From Rostratula benghalensis (Eukaryota; Chordata; Aves; Charadriiformes; Rostratulidae), in assembly GCA_013399305.1 (NCBI GenBank), contig VXAI01000161.1:222208-286207 (forward strand): 64,000 nt of DNA, read 5' to 3'. Position numbers and translations under genes: made by a program. Position 1 is the stretch's first letter. Every line of letters begins with the position of its first letter. The notes beneath the pieces were generated by a model. The model worked only from the letters and a program-made list of their open reading frames with translations. It was not told the origin of the DNA and did not search any database. Below, in pieces: positions 48,989 through 60,552 of this stretch.

Positions 48989-51484
48989 TAATACATGACT
49001 AAATGTTCCTACAGGTAGGATATCACACAACATTGAAACACATCGTTCTTGTTGCAGAAAATGTATGCAACCCCAACTCCCATACTAAAAGTGGGTGTAG
49101 TAGATGCTCCTTTATACTGCAACCCAAAATGTTGTCTTGCCCACAGAAAGTTGCCCACCATTTCTATGCCCCTCTGCTATTTAGTAGATTTTTTCCCCTA
49201 TTATGTTCTTTATCTCAAGTATCAGTTTCTTCTCTCCCTCCAGCTATTTCTTCCTGTCCCTTAATTTTCTGTTTCCAAGGTCCTCATTCCCTGTTTCTCA
49301 CTTTTTTTCATCCACATGAATCTCAATTTCTCTCCCTTTTCATCTGAGCTGAGGGAATTCTTACGAAAAATCTTATCCTTTGAATTTCAATTCCCTTCCA
49401 TTGCCATGCCAATTATCCTTAATTTAGCTCAAAGAGGAATTTTCAGTGCCAGTGTATGATCTGGGTTCACAGGGTGCAGCTGGGATTTGTTTGTTGTGCC
49501 CAGAATCCTACCCTGCAATGCTTGCTGACCATTTTTGATCACTGTCAGACACTCTGGCTCAAAGTGATTACTGGAAAACATATGACATAAAAAATTCAAT
49601 AAATTAAAAAATTCCATGGGTCAAAAAATGGTACAGTGGTGAAACTCCTTGGAAGTATAAAGGAAGAATGGAGAAGAAACATATTTTAGGGCACCTATGT
49701 TCTGTATCTACAGTCAGGCAGTGCAAGCAAGACTACGAAGAGATTTACTAAGACAGTTCATTTTTGATACTGATGGTCCTTTAGGTCTCCAAGATTAAGT
49801 TTCCAGTTTCCTGAGTTATGAAGACCTAATTGTGACAATCACGCCTTTCATAAGGTTTTGTACAAAGGAAGTCGCACTTGAAACACCAGTTTTATATAAA
49901 GAAGATTTTTAAACTTAATATGTCATCATTGCCATGTTTGTATCTTTTTTCAAATAATTGTAGGATGTTGTTTTAATTTTTTGGCTGTAGATTTTTGTTA
50001 CTTTCTTCACAACATTTATTTTCCACTTATTATTTCTCATAGTACAGGTTCAAACATGTGGCAGGTTCCTTTTTTTTAACATTCAGCATTTTTATTCTTC
50101 AAACTTTGATAGTTATGGAAGCATTATAACATTTTAATTTAGTTTAAATTTTGGTCAGAGTTTGAGATTTTTGTAAAAACATACAAAAAAGCATCCAATC
50201 AGCTTCTTATATTGATTCATTTAACTTTTTTGATTTTAATTTTTTTTTTATTTAGGACAAAGAGTTTCTTGAAATCCTTATTGCAGAATAGCTTTCTGAT
50301 TCAAAACCCAAGCCAAGGGCGAGATCCTCTTTATCATTTATAATTTTTGGCTTTAGCTCAAACTTATATATTCTTAAATACAGATAAGATTGCACAGTTA
50401 AGTAAAGATAATGGAAATAATAGATAATAAAGAGTATCACATTCTATTTTTTTTAGAGCTCAAAATAATTTAGTTCCTATTGCCTATTTGCTTAGTCACG
50501 TGCTAAGTTTCTCTTTCATTACCCAAAACTAGAAGCTAGAGAATTAAAATGCCATGAAACGTGGAGTTTTTATATTTTGAACTTCACCAGTGCCCTGATA
50601 TTTCAGTAATCTCACCACTGAATGATTGAATAGACGAACAAATGGAATTTCCAGTGAAAATGAACTAGCTCTTTTTGAGAAGCAGATCTTCATAAGCAGC
50701 TTTCCACACAACAGAAAGCACTGGATACCAGTTTAGAATGTGAAAGAAAAAAAAAAAAAGGGAAAGAAAATAGTTCCTCTCCTCACTCTTTAATTATTTA
50801 TTGAAAAGATATTTTTCTCTTGGAAAAGGTGCAGCATTTGTGTTTCACAGACTCTTTCTGAAACAATTTTTCAAACATTCCCAAAAGTAAGCTTTTTAGA
50901 AGATCTGTGTTTTGGGACACAACCTCTAGAGAAGAATAAAGTAAATGAAGGTCGCGATTCATAATGTCTTAAAACTCATAAGCTTAGTAATATTAAATAA
51001 ATCTTTTAATTGGATTTGTTAACCTAGGAATTTCTGTCAATTGGTGTCTGTTTCTTTTTTAGTCTTTTTTTTTCATCTCCTCTCAGGAAATGGAGAGCCT
51101 GAAAAATGGAACCAAGAATTGTGCTTTTTTGCAAAAGTGATGATTATGTGGTCATTAAAGTTGTTCAGATGCCTAAATAATGTAGCAGGTACCCAAAGGA
51201 ATTTTTAAAACCACCTAGACAGCTAACACTTCTTTAAATCTTCTCTTTGAAATGCTTAGGTGATGACGGCTAAGCACCATAATGCCCTTTATAAAGGGCT
51301 ATGAGTAAAATCATAGCATAAATCTAAATTTAAGCTTGATGCGATATATATGCAATAAAGTGAAATCATATATATATTTAATGAGATTTAATAGTATCTA
51401 CTAACTATTAGTTATCTAGAAGCTACTCTGATCTATAGCTTTTAATCTAATGTGCAATTTTAAAAACAAGAACAAAGGGAAGCA
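48989..51484. other. Unique AT-rich DNA
   Basis: No gene seen. A pyrimidine-rich patch lies at about 49150-49345; the 114-codon frame over it (49003-49347) is Ser/Pro/Phe-rich by composition and has no domain. A 16-bp palindrome is listed separately. Confidence 0.5.
51284..51299. other. Perfect 16-bp palindrome with TATAAA centre
   Basis: GCCCTTTATAAAGGGC is its own reverse complement. The centre CTTTATAAAG includes a TATA-like core on both strands. No downstream transcription unit is recognisable. Confidence 0.6.
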
Positions 51485-51775
51485 GGGAGGAAAGAAGACA
51501 GAGCCAGACTTTTCAGTGATATCCAATAACAGGGTAACAGGTAACTGCCACAAACCAAAACACGGTCAATTCCACTTAAACAGAAGAAAAAGCTTTTACT
51601 GTGAGGCTGGTTGAATGTTGGGACAGGTGGAGTTTCCACCTTAGAGATATTCTAACCCTCTGGAAATGTCTTGGGCAACTTGCTCCAGGAGGCCCTGTTT
51701 CAGTAGAGTGGATGGAGCAGTTGATCTGCCCAGGTCCTTTCCAACCCAAACAACCCCGTCATTCTGTGACTTAGG
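51485..51775 (+). mobile_element. Old CR1 fragment, 3' part
   Basis: Plus-strand CR1, quite diverged: 'agacagagccagacttttca', 'aagcttttactgtgaggctg', 'cttgggcaacttgctccagg', 'ggtcctttccaacccaaaca', ending 'cgtcattctgtgact'. It is of the type whose 3' UTR reads 'caacctgctctagg..gccctg'. No frame survives. Confidence 0.88.
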
Positions 51776-54280
51776 GAAAAAATGTTAAATTCTACAAAAT
51801 TTTAAAATTTTGTAGGACCAAGAGTAAAATCATGTGTGGTTAAAACAGCACACTAGAAACTGTATTTGTCGTTTGTTCCCTTTAATATTTTATTTTTTTG
51901 TAAAGAAAGAAATTAAAAAGAATTACACAGAATTAAAAAGGCTTTCATAGAAGCCTCAGAATGAAAGTTCACTCAAACTGGAGGTTTTAAGTAAAGTGTC
52001 AGAGTGTGTAGCTTTACAAAGCATTATACTACTGCATTATGTTTTAAACATAGGACCGGATTTTAGAAATGTGTCTACTAGTTGTGATGCTATAAAGACA
52101 GCTGAATCACATTCACTGGCACTAACTGACAACTGACATGGCGAATGAAGCAATTTCTATTCTGATTAAATTGAGGGTTTTGAAAAATCTTTTAAGAATT
52201 CAGAAAGGTCAGAAGCCAGCAGCATAATAAGTTAAGGGACTTCAATTCATATTTGTAACTCTATTCATTGACACCATTATCCTTTTTAAACTAAAACTGG
52301 GTGAAATGGCTAAATTTTTATTTTTTTTTCTGCTCACCTGCAACTAAAGGTAGACTATGGATGCTGTTTTTTTTTTTTTAAAGAAAGGATTAAATAGGAA
52401 TTTCTATTCCTTTCAAATATAATAACTGTCATGTAGCAACTGTTACCTTTACAGATGCATGTTTTCTAGCCCTCAGATATATGTTTATGACAAAATGTAA
52501 TGCACTGCTGAAGTAAAATGTGGGTGAACTGTCTTGTACATCTACTGTAACACGCATTGACACTTCCAAAATGAAGTAGAAGGCCTTTAATACAATGAAA
52601 AATAAAACACAGTAAGGTCTATATTATGGATGTTTACTGTTAAATGACAAATCTTTAAGAATTCAAATAAAAGCTGACTGATTTTCAGTGCTGCTTGGCA
52701 CCACTTCTTCCAATTATCTTGTGAATTATCTAGGATTCTGTGATGCTTATTAGCCATGAAAACAATGCACTGCATAAGGACTTTCTTGAAGGTTATCCAT
52801 TTACCTTAAGCTCCAGCTCTTCTATGAAATTAACCTCATAAGTAGTTTCAAGTTCTGATCCTAACTGCTTTGCTGAATTGTAAATGCACAACATTATTTT
52901 TTACACACCTAACACACAAAAAAACCAACAAAAAAACCCCAACCAGTTGAAAACTAGATGAATATTAATAGTAAGGCATGTAAAGAAAGCTTCAGTCTGC
53001 CTGTTTTGGAGAATTTTTATTAATATATCCCATAAAGAAAAAAAAAAAAAGAAAATTAAAAAAAAAGAAAGAGATAAAGGGTCCTGTTGCAAACAATTTA
53101 TTAATTTATTGATACTTTTTGTCATGATTATTAAGGAAGACCAACATTTTTTAAATTTTCAGGCAAATAGAAGCATCTTCTGTGTATATGTGTGTGTATT
53201 CATGTACAATGACAGCAAACAAAAAATGCTAAAAATCAGAATGGATAAAAATTTATTATTCCACTGTTATGCATTTGAAGTTCATACAACTTCTTATCAA
53301 AGTCTCTGCATTTAGCATGTTTGAAAATTCAGTTTATAAAAACATGAAAAATATTTCAATCTATATCTCTTTTATTTGATTCTTTTTTATATGTATACCT
53401 CATACATTTTAGCTGATTTAACTGTGGACCTCAGAAGCAAAGATTGTCTGTAAGGTGTCTAAAATATTTGGAAGTTGCAGAGTTATGGATTAAAGAAAAA
53501 AAATAATTTAAGAAAATGAAGTTAAATATTCCTCCTTGTCCAAATTCTTTCACATACATAGTTGGTCAGAACCTTTGGAATAGTCTCAAAAGTAATACAT
53601 TGTTTATTAAGTGGGCCAGGAATTTACAAATAAAATAATTTTTTTCTTCAGAATGCATGTTTGAAAATGAAAATATTGTTAATAAGAAATTTTATTATTA
53701 TTTTTCACTGGTGGGGAAAGGATTTTTATTTTCCAAATAGAAATAGCCCACATGTTCATATAATAAAATGTTGTGTTGCTGTACATTTTTGTTAAGGCCT
53801 ATATTCATTTCTATTACATTTCAGTTGCTTTTTTAATTTACAATACCAATTTCAAATTATTCAATTAAGACACTATGCTCCAGGATGTTAATTTAAATAC
53901 TTCCTACTGATTTGAGAAACATTTATAATTTTGGTTTCAATTCTGGTTAGCGGTAGACCTTTTATTTTAAATGAGTGTTTATGAGCTGAAGATGGGGGGT
54001 GTGGGGAAATTTATTCTTCCTGATTGCTAATGCTATGCTTAACCAATACTCACAACAAACAGCTTTTGGAATTGTTTATACCTGCTCAGCTTCTACTTAC
54101 CCAGAAACTTTTGATTACAGGTTGAGTCATGACCCGTCTTCTGTGTGGAAATAGAAATGGCTAGTACTCAAGATCTAGAAGAGGTTGATGACAGCAAAAG
54201 CATGAAGGTTAGTGAAGAAGGCTACACTTATATGAAGAAGCTGGTCTAGTAATTCCACTCAAAAGACTGAAGCCGTCATA
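51776..54280. other. Unique AT-rich DNA
   Basis: No gene seen. It begins with the 24-bp palindrome and contains A-runs near 53039-53065 and T-runs near 52317-52380. Confidence 0.5.
51792..51815. other. Perfect 24-bp AT-rich palindrome
   Basis: The left half is CTACAAAATTTT and the right half AAAATTTTGTAG, joined without a spacer. It sits about 16 bases beyond the 3' end of the neighbouring CR1. It can form a cruciform; whether it has a function is unknown. Confidence 0.85.
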
Positions 54281-54757
54281 AAATCATAGAATTATCTGGG
54301 TTGGAAGGGACCTTTCAGCTCATCAAATCTGACCACAACCTACCACTGACAAAACTACCACTAAACCAGCTGTCCTTCTTTTAAATACCTCTAAGGATGG
54401 TATTTAAAAGACAGGAGTTCCCTGGGCAGCCTGTTCCAATGATTAATAACCCATTCAGTGAAGAAATTTTTCCGAATAACCACTCTAAACTTCCACTGGG
54501 ACAACTTGATGCCATTTGCTCTTGTCCTATTGCCTGTTCCTTGGGAGAAGAAACCAATCCCCACCTCACTACACCTTCCTTTCAGGTAGTTGTAGATATG
54601 ATCTCCCCTCAGCCTCCTTTTCTCCGGGCTGAACAACCCCAGTTCCTTCAGTCACTCCTCAGAATTCTTGTGCTCCAGACCCCTCACCAGTTTTGTTGCC
54701 CTTCTCTGGACACATTCCAGCCCCTCAGTATCTTTCTTGTAGTGAGGGCCCAAAGAC
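54281..54757 (-). mobile_element. CR1 LINE fragment, minus strand
   Basis: Reverse-oriented CR1: 'aaatcatagaattatctggg', 'ttggaagggacctttcagct', 'tacctctaaggatggtattt', 'ccctgggcagcctgttccaa', 'tcccctcagcctccttttct', 'tggacacattccagcccctc'. On the minus strand the C-terminal ORF2 text is readable ([20 protein letters not shown] and [13 protein letters not shown]) in a broken frame. 5'-truncated near 54757. This is a type distinct from the 27.4 and 60.5-kb copies. Confidence 0.94.
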
Positions 54758-55601
54758 ATCATGTGTAATGGGCCAAAACTCAAGAACTGCATGTCTGTAA
54801 TGGGTTTTTCAGGGCCCCAAGAATTCACCAGAAAAGCTCCAAAGTGCCCAAGTCAGAAGGAGGTGGAGCAGGGAGTGTGGGGGAAGAAGGTGACCAGATC
54901 TACCCACAACTACTTTCAGCTTTTCTAGAGCTCTCTTAACTATTTTCACTTTGCTCCTCCCTCCAAAAAGGGAGGGTAAGATATGGAGGAATTTGGAATA
55001 ACACAGAAGCAAAATCCAGTGGAAAGCAAGTGTCTAGTCTGAATTTCTTAGCTGAAGGCGGTGAATGACCCAAAACAAGAAGCAGGGAAATGTTATTTGT
55101 AAGTGCTTTAACCTGCCAAGTGTGAGAAATGGACAGGCCTACAGCTGTTGCTGTTCAGTACCTGTGATAACCAGTTGAAGGGATCATAAATAGCATTAAC
55201 TGGTTTTTCACAACATTTTTTTTTTATGCCAACAGGCGTTGACAATGAATGAAACTGCAAATAATGCCATTTTGCACCTTTGAAGTCTATGTTCAATCAT
55301 AAATACTACTTGCTCCAATTTCTTGTAGCGCTTATCATTTTGCAGCATTTTCTACAAATCTATATTTGTATTTTTTAGAAGTTAATTAGAAAAAGAGAAT
55401 TAGAATTAATCTGTGGAGACAGAAGAAGTAAGATACACAGGACCAAAATACAAATTGTCACGTTTGATGTTGTAAGAGGGAAGAGATCAAAACTTATGCC
55501 TGCATAAATGCATCCTGAAGCTTTCTGATCGCTATGTAGCCACATTGTGTACATGATGGGGTACTCGAAAACCTAATACATCAGAGAACATGCTCAGTGG
55601 A
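54758..55601. other. Unclassified DNA, GC-richer at left
   Basis: The first 200 bases ('ggaggtggagcagggagtgt', 'tcctccctccaaaaagggag') are GC-richer and may be an unrecognised repeat. The remainder is AT-rich. No gene seen. Confidence 0.4.
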
Positions 55602-55645
55602 CTCAGATAAGACACTTGATCTTAGCCAAAAAGTTGAGAAGCACT
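55602..55645 (-). pseudogene. U2 snRNA 5'-end fragment (3'-truncated pseudogene)
   Basis: Read on the minus strand, this matches the first 40 or so bases of vertebrate U2 spliceosomal RNA, including the exact 16-base run GGCTAAGATCAAGTGT preceded by GCTTCTC. The GGCC between them is changed (to a GTT/A-rich form on the plus strand), and the GTAGTA branch-site-pairing segment is altered to GTCTTA. By eye about 36 of 43 positions agree. The rest of U2 (Sm site, 3' stem-loops) is missing, so it is not functional. 3'-truncated snRNA retrocopies are a known class. Its 5' end touches a CR1 5' boundary. Confidence 0.72.
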
Positions 55646-55844
55646 ATCTACAAGGTGGGTGTAAAGAAGACAGAGCTCTTTCCAGTGGTGCCTGGTGATA
55701 GGACCAGAGGCAATGGGCACAAATTGAAACAAACCAGGTTCAATCTGAGTGTAAGGAAACACTTTTTCACTGTGAGGGTGACTGAACACTGACACAGGTT
55801 GTGGTGTCTCCATCCTTGGAGACACTCAAAGGTAGTCTGGACGT
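55646..55844 (+). mobile_element. Outer CR1, left part (split by insertion)
   Basis: Plus-strand CR1: 'ctacaaggtgggtgtaaaga', 'gataggaccagaggcaatgg', 'actttttcactgtgagggtg', 'catccttggagacactcaaa', 'ggtagtctggacgt'. It breaks off where its 3' UTR should begin and resumes at 56499, so another element has been inserted in it. The left end abuts the antisense U2 fragment. Confidence 0.9.
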
Positions 55845-55855
55845 ATCTTCCTTGC

Positions 55856-55910
55856 CTTCCTCGTTTGAGGAAGAGGCTGATAGGAGACCTTATCCCTCTC
55901 TCCAACTTCT
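55856..55910 (+). mobile_element. Small junction patch with CR1-like piece and hairpin
   Basis: CTTCCTC, loop GTTT, GAGGAAG makes a perfect 7-bp hairpin (55856-55873). It is followed by 'aggctgataggagaccttat', a CR1 ORF2 C-terminal motif out of normal order. This suggests a rearranged scrap at the junction between the outer and inner copies. Confidence 0.45.
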
Positions 55911-55921
55911 TGTTGAAAAAG

Positions 55922-56498
55922 TTCCTGAAAATTCTAGTTGACAAACAGCTAAATATGAGGCAGCAGTGTGCCCAGGTGGCCAAGAAGCCAATGGCATCCT
56001 GGCCTGTATGAGAAATGTGACCAGCAGAAGTAGGGAGCTGATTGTCCCACTGGACTCAGCACTGGTGAGGCCACACCTTGAGTCCAGTTCTAGGCACCTC
56101 AACACAAGAGAGATCTCGAGGTGTTGGAGCCAGGGCAGAGGAGGGCAATGGAGCTGGTTCACCTGGAGCACTTGGTTCACCTGAGGGCCTGGAGAACAAA
56201 TCTTATGAAGAGCAATTGAAGGAGCCGGGACTGTTTAGTTGGAGGAAGAGGAAGTTGATGGGAGGTTTAATCACTCTTTGCATCTACTTGAATTATTAGG
56301 TAATTAGTGACAGAACGAGAGGGAGTGGGCTGCCCAGGGAGGTGGTTGAGTAACCACCACTGAAAGTGTTTCAGAGTTGTTTAGATGTGGTGTTGGGGGA
56401 TATGGTGTAGTGGAGAAATTTGTAGAGTAGGGCTGATGGTTGGACTGAGTGATCCCAAGAGTCTTTTCCAACATGAATGATTTTATGATTCTGTGGTC
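55922..56498 (+). mobile_element. Inner CR1 inserted in the outer CR1
   Basis: Plus-strand CR1 of the 'gatgtggtgttgggggatat' type: 'ttgacaaacagctaaatatg', 'gcagcagtgtgcccaggtgg', 'tggtgaggccacaccttgag', 'gaagagcaattgaaggagcc', then after an internal deletion near 56300 the tail 'gtgggctgcccagggaggtg', 'gtcttttccaacatgaatga', 'ttttatgattctgtgg'. The inner copy ends exactly where the outer copy resumes, showing it is the younger insertion. Frames are broken. Confidence 0.9.
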
Positions 56499-56588
56499 AA
56501 CTGGTAACTTGTTCTGGGTGGCCTTGCTCGAGCAGGGTGGTTGGATCAGGTTGACCTCCAGAGGTCATCATCTGTGATTCTGTGAGCT
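56499..56588 (+). mobile_element. Outer CR1, right part (3' UTR and tail)
   Basis: 'caactggtaacttgttctgg', 'gtggccttgctcgagcaggg', 'ggttgacctccagaggtcat', 'ctgtgattctgtga'. This is the missing 3' end of the copy that begins at 55646, of a different 3'-end type from the inner element. Confidence 0.9.
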
Positions 56589-58927
56589 CAACTACACTGA
56601 ACATAGAATCCTCTTATATAGTTCTTGAAAATCTGTTCAAACTAAGGACCTGAAACTTACATTTCGTAAGTCTATATTTTAAAATATCACAGTTTAAACT
56701 CTAAATTATGTGGTTTGATACCAGCCACGATTCTAGTTCTTACTTGTCGCTGTGGAACAAAAGTGGAAGCTGAAACTCTGGGCTAGAAGGAAGTATTGAG
56801 GTGAAACCTGGACATACAAAAATGCAGAATACAGGGAAGATCACAAAACTTCCTGTAGGAGGTTTCCCTATAGGAAGTCAGAAAAAATACAGGCATTTGT
56901 CATGTATACGTGCCAAATTATTTTTTCTTATTAACTATAGATTAACTGCAGCAGAGAGAATCAAAATTCAGTTCCTTTTCATGGAGCACATGGCTAGTTA
57001 GACCACCCAGCTTGTAAAGAGTGAAATTGAATGAAATTTTGTGTGTGTGTAGTTGAGAAAAAAGATTGAGTGTGTATATGCTTGCCCTGAGTGCAAGTCA
57101 CATACCTATGTGAAAATTAGACTGAGAAATTAACATGAACACTTCAAGTCTGATGACCTTGCATGTCATAAAGATGAGGAAAAGATGCTCGCTTCTGTTT
57201 TGCAGTTTTTCACTTTTCAATGAGAAAACTGGGCTTCTGGTCATTGTAATGTGGAAATATTTTGATAAAACTAGAAAAGAAGGGAAAAAATACATGAAGA
57301 AATGATAGAACCATTTTGAAACTGCAAGGTTCATGTACTCATGAATGCCAAAATTAAAAAAGCTGTGATTAAATTGCATGCATCTGAAGCCATTTAGGAG
57401 ACTTAATATGCCAATATAAGTCTTAAGAATGTAATTTCAAAATAACTTGACTAAGAAAACATTTTTTGCCACAAACATTGCAAGAGGTGTTCATAAATGA
57501 TTTTGTTATGCAACTTACTTAAAGGTTTTCAGCTTTTAACAGCTTGAAGTGTAGCAAATATAGATTCATACTATATCAAAGGTACTTTTAAGCCGACAGA
57601 TGTAGACTCCACTTGGTACCACACTTGTTTTCATTCGAAGTATATAAAACAGAAAGCTGAAATGACCAAAGCAGTTTTCAGCAGACTGGAACACATTGAT
57701 TGAGAATATGCTAATTTGGAAAGTCTGTGATGTCTGCAAAGACTAATGAATTAATGCAATAAAAATCATATTGGTAATACCTGCATGGGGGAGAGCATGT
57801 TGTATAAAGTCAATGGAGAGGAAAAGATGTGAATGCTCAGCTGTAAATTCTGTGAATGGAAATTAGCTTGTCTGAAATATGCACTCTTTTGATTATAAAG
57901 ATTTTTATTGATGTTTATATTCCCTGTTGTATTTTTAATTTCTTTTTTTTTTTTACATTTTTTCCCATTCTTACATTTCGTTTTTACATTCTGTTTGATT
58001 GCCAACTTATTAAAAACCTTCATGTAAATACAAGGTTTTTAAGAGCATGCTTTTCCTTATTAACTAGCATGGGCTAATTAATCAAAGCCCAAAGTATGCA
58101 ATGGAAATATTTTTTTTTTTTAATTTACACATCCAAACTGAGATCCTTAGCTTTTTGTTTCCTTGTTTTCTTCTTTAATTAACAAAGTCATTGCATTTGG
58201 ACTACAAGGACATTGTTTTATTGTTCTTATTTATGAATCTGATGTTACTTGTCTTGATAAGTACAACTGCCATTTTATTCAGTGTGCCTCAGAAAAGCTC
58301 AGCTATTTATTCCCACTACTGATAGCTCATTATACATCTGATTTTCCAACAATGTCCTTTAGCTTGACTGCCACATTCCCTTTCTGATATTTTTTTATTT
58401 TATTTNACAGCATATCTCATGTGTGTTGAAAGCTTTAATGTTTGTAGCTTTAATCCTCATGGGAGGATTAAAGCACCTGCAAATTATCCACTACCATTCC
58501 AAAAAGAATGGTTTGGCAAAAAGAAATGGTAGCATATTGTGGTGCTTGATGAACTCTGTAGTATTGCCTTTACTCTGATACCCTGATACCTGTCTTGAAA
58601 AAGGGTATTTACACTTTCTCCAGTTTTGGGGGTTATTTTGTTTTTTTTTAAGAGGAGGATGTGAGACATTGCATCAACATTTTAGGAAATGTGCCCAAAC
58701 TTAGGAAACAGCCACAACGGAATTCCTGAACAAAAAAAACCAACCAACAAACCCACAAAAAAATAAAGCAAACCACAACAGTAAGGCAAACCCATAGATC
58801 CAAGGTATGGCCCCGTATATGTCAAAGGCTAACTCAATACTACTACAAGCTGCTAGCTGGTCACAGAGATGTGTTTTAAGTAGTACGTTACCCAAATTGC
58901 TTAATTTTAAATTACTAAAAGGGGAAA
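56589..58927. other. Unique AT-rich DNA
   Basis: No gene seen. A single ambiguous base (N) lies at 58406. A notable hairpin is listed separately. Frames of 73-93 codons near 57098-57379 and 57766-58077 lack domains. Confidence 0.5.
58447..58474. promoter_or_regulatory. 12-bp perfect hairpin with inverted TAATCC sites
   Basis: GCTTTAATCCTC, loop ATGG, GAGGATTAAAGC. The arms are perfect complements; flanking TTTG (58441-58444) and CAAA (58480-58483) can extend the stem past an internal loop. The arms contain TAATCC and GGATTA, the site of K50 homeodomain factors (OTX, PITX, CRX families). The stem is too short for a microRNA precursor, so a DNA-level binding site is the likelier use if there is one. 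The motif is seen; function is inferred. Confidence 0.4.
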
Positions 58928-59058
58928 CGTGTTTCAGAGACATTTAGATGTGGTGTTGGGGGATATGGTGTAGGGGAAAACTCGATAAAGTAGGGCTGAT
59001 GGTTGAACTCAATGATCCCAAGGGTCTTTTCCAACCTGAATGATTCTATGATTTTATG
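58928..59058 (+). mobile_element. CR1 LINE 3' end, short copy
   Basis: The last 130 bases of a CR1 of the 'gatgtggtgttgggggatat' type: 'gtgtttcagagacatttaga', 'gggctgatggttgaactcaa', 'ggtcttttccaacctgaatg', 'attctatgattttatga'. Very close to the tail of the inner copy at 56.3-56.5 kb. Confidence 0.95.
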
Positions 59059-60552
59059 AAAATTGGAAAATAATCTCTTTATGTTTGCCTTTACAGATGG
59101 GAAGCTTCTAAGAATTCAACAGGGTGGAGGTAAAGATATGAAGAAGAGTGTGTGCATGTGTGCAGGGGTTTAGAAAAAGTCTTAATTCTGTGATGAAAAA
59201 CAGATAGATGGTAGCATTGCTGATTAAAGGGAGCAGGTTATTCCTCACCAGTACATCCAGTTTTGATTGATACAGTTGGTTCTTATTAACCACTTTATAT
59301 TGACAAGTTTAGGCCCCATTGTAATGGAAGCATGGCTTGTCATCAATCACATACTGCTGTATTGCATCAGCTGCTTAACAAGACACAGCAAATTATTGTG
59401 GTTTGTTTAAGACACACACCCGAATACGGGATAGAATTGAGTTGAAGGAAAAAGGTATTTTCTTCTTGTATTCTAAAGCATAGTTGATAAAGCATAGTTG
59501 ATAACCACAAAACTTTCCAAACCACTGCACTGGAAACAGTTGGAATTCTTCATGGTACAAGGCACTTTATAAGTTCTGATTTACATTTGTCAATTAGGGG
59601 AGAAAAAAAAAAAAAAAGAAAAAATGTTAAGGTTTTTGTTAGCATACCTGAAGTATGATTTCTTCTGTCATTCTGAAAGACTCAAGTGCACCTTAACTCC
59701 CTGCTTATTAAAGAATTTACTGAATGTTCAGCTTCAAGAAAGACCCAGGGTAATAATATACCACATAGAAAAAGAACAATGGTTGATTACGAGGCACATA
59801 TCTATGCTTACTGTGCAGTCAGGTCTACCTCAAGTACTCTCTCTTCTTTTTTTTAGTGCAATAGCTAAGACAAGAAGAGATAAAAACCTCAGAAATGGGT
59901 AAGAGGAAAAAATGGTAGAAATTTTGGCATGCTTTGAAAACCACGGATTTTATTTTTTTTTTTCTGCAAACAGCAGAAAAATATTGGGGATTTACAAGTC
60001 TTATGGTTCTGTTATGAGAATGAGAGGCTGAAGCATTGCAATGAAATATTATTTATTTTATAAAGTTTTCATTTGTCTGTGAGTAAGTATTCAATGAAAT
60101 AGAAGTCTAGTTCTCATTATATGCACAGTAATTTTATATAAGGCCATTTTATTATATGGAAAGCGGCTATGATTTTATTGAACTATTGGCTCCTTCCCAA
60201 TAATAACTTTTTTCAAGTACAAAGTTAAACAAATATTAAAACCTTGATTTAGCAGAACAGTACACAGTAGGAGATTTTAAGACTTAATGTCCATGATTAG
60301 ACAATCAAAAACTGACGAGAAAGCTGAACAAATGCTAAGAATACAATGTACTAAATATGTAAATATATGTAAATAAATTTAATGCACTAAAGTGTACTAT
60401 TTATCAAGTTTTATTTGTGAGGGTGGTGAGCTGGTCTGTAAGAAACAAGACTCATTTTGTCATAGACAGTTTCTATGTCTTATAAAATGGAAGATGAAGA
60501 AAAGAGGGAGTGATTCAAAAGCATACTGCTGCTAGCATGCTCTGTGAGGTAG
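59059..60552. other. Unique AT-rich DNA
   Basis: No gene seen. It contains a 14-bp perfect tandem duplication (59475-59502) and an A-run near 59601-59615. A 14-base CR1-like scrap 'gtgagggtggtgag' near 60417 is too short to call. Confidence 0.5.
59475..59502. repeat. 14-bp perfect tandem duplication
   Basis: AAAGCATAGTTGAT occurs twice head to tail with no mismatch. Confidence 0.9.

Noticed and set aside
58381..58410. Pyrimidine-rich 'ttttattttattt(n)acag' as a splice acceptor
   Set aside because: It looks like an acceptor, but no open, coding-like exon follows and one base is ambiguous.
58447..58474. Hairpin as a microRNA precursor
   Set aside because: The stem is only 12-16 bp with a 4-nt loop, too short for Drosha/Dicer substrates.
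60415..60434. 'gtgagggtggtgag' as a separate CR1 copy
   Set aside because: Only about 14 matching bases, below what can be supported.
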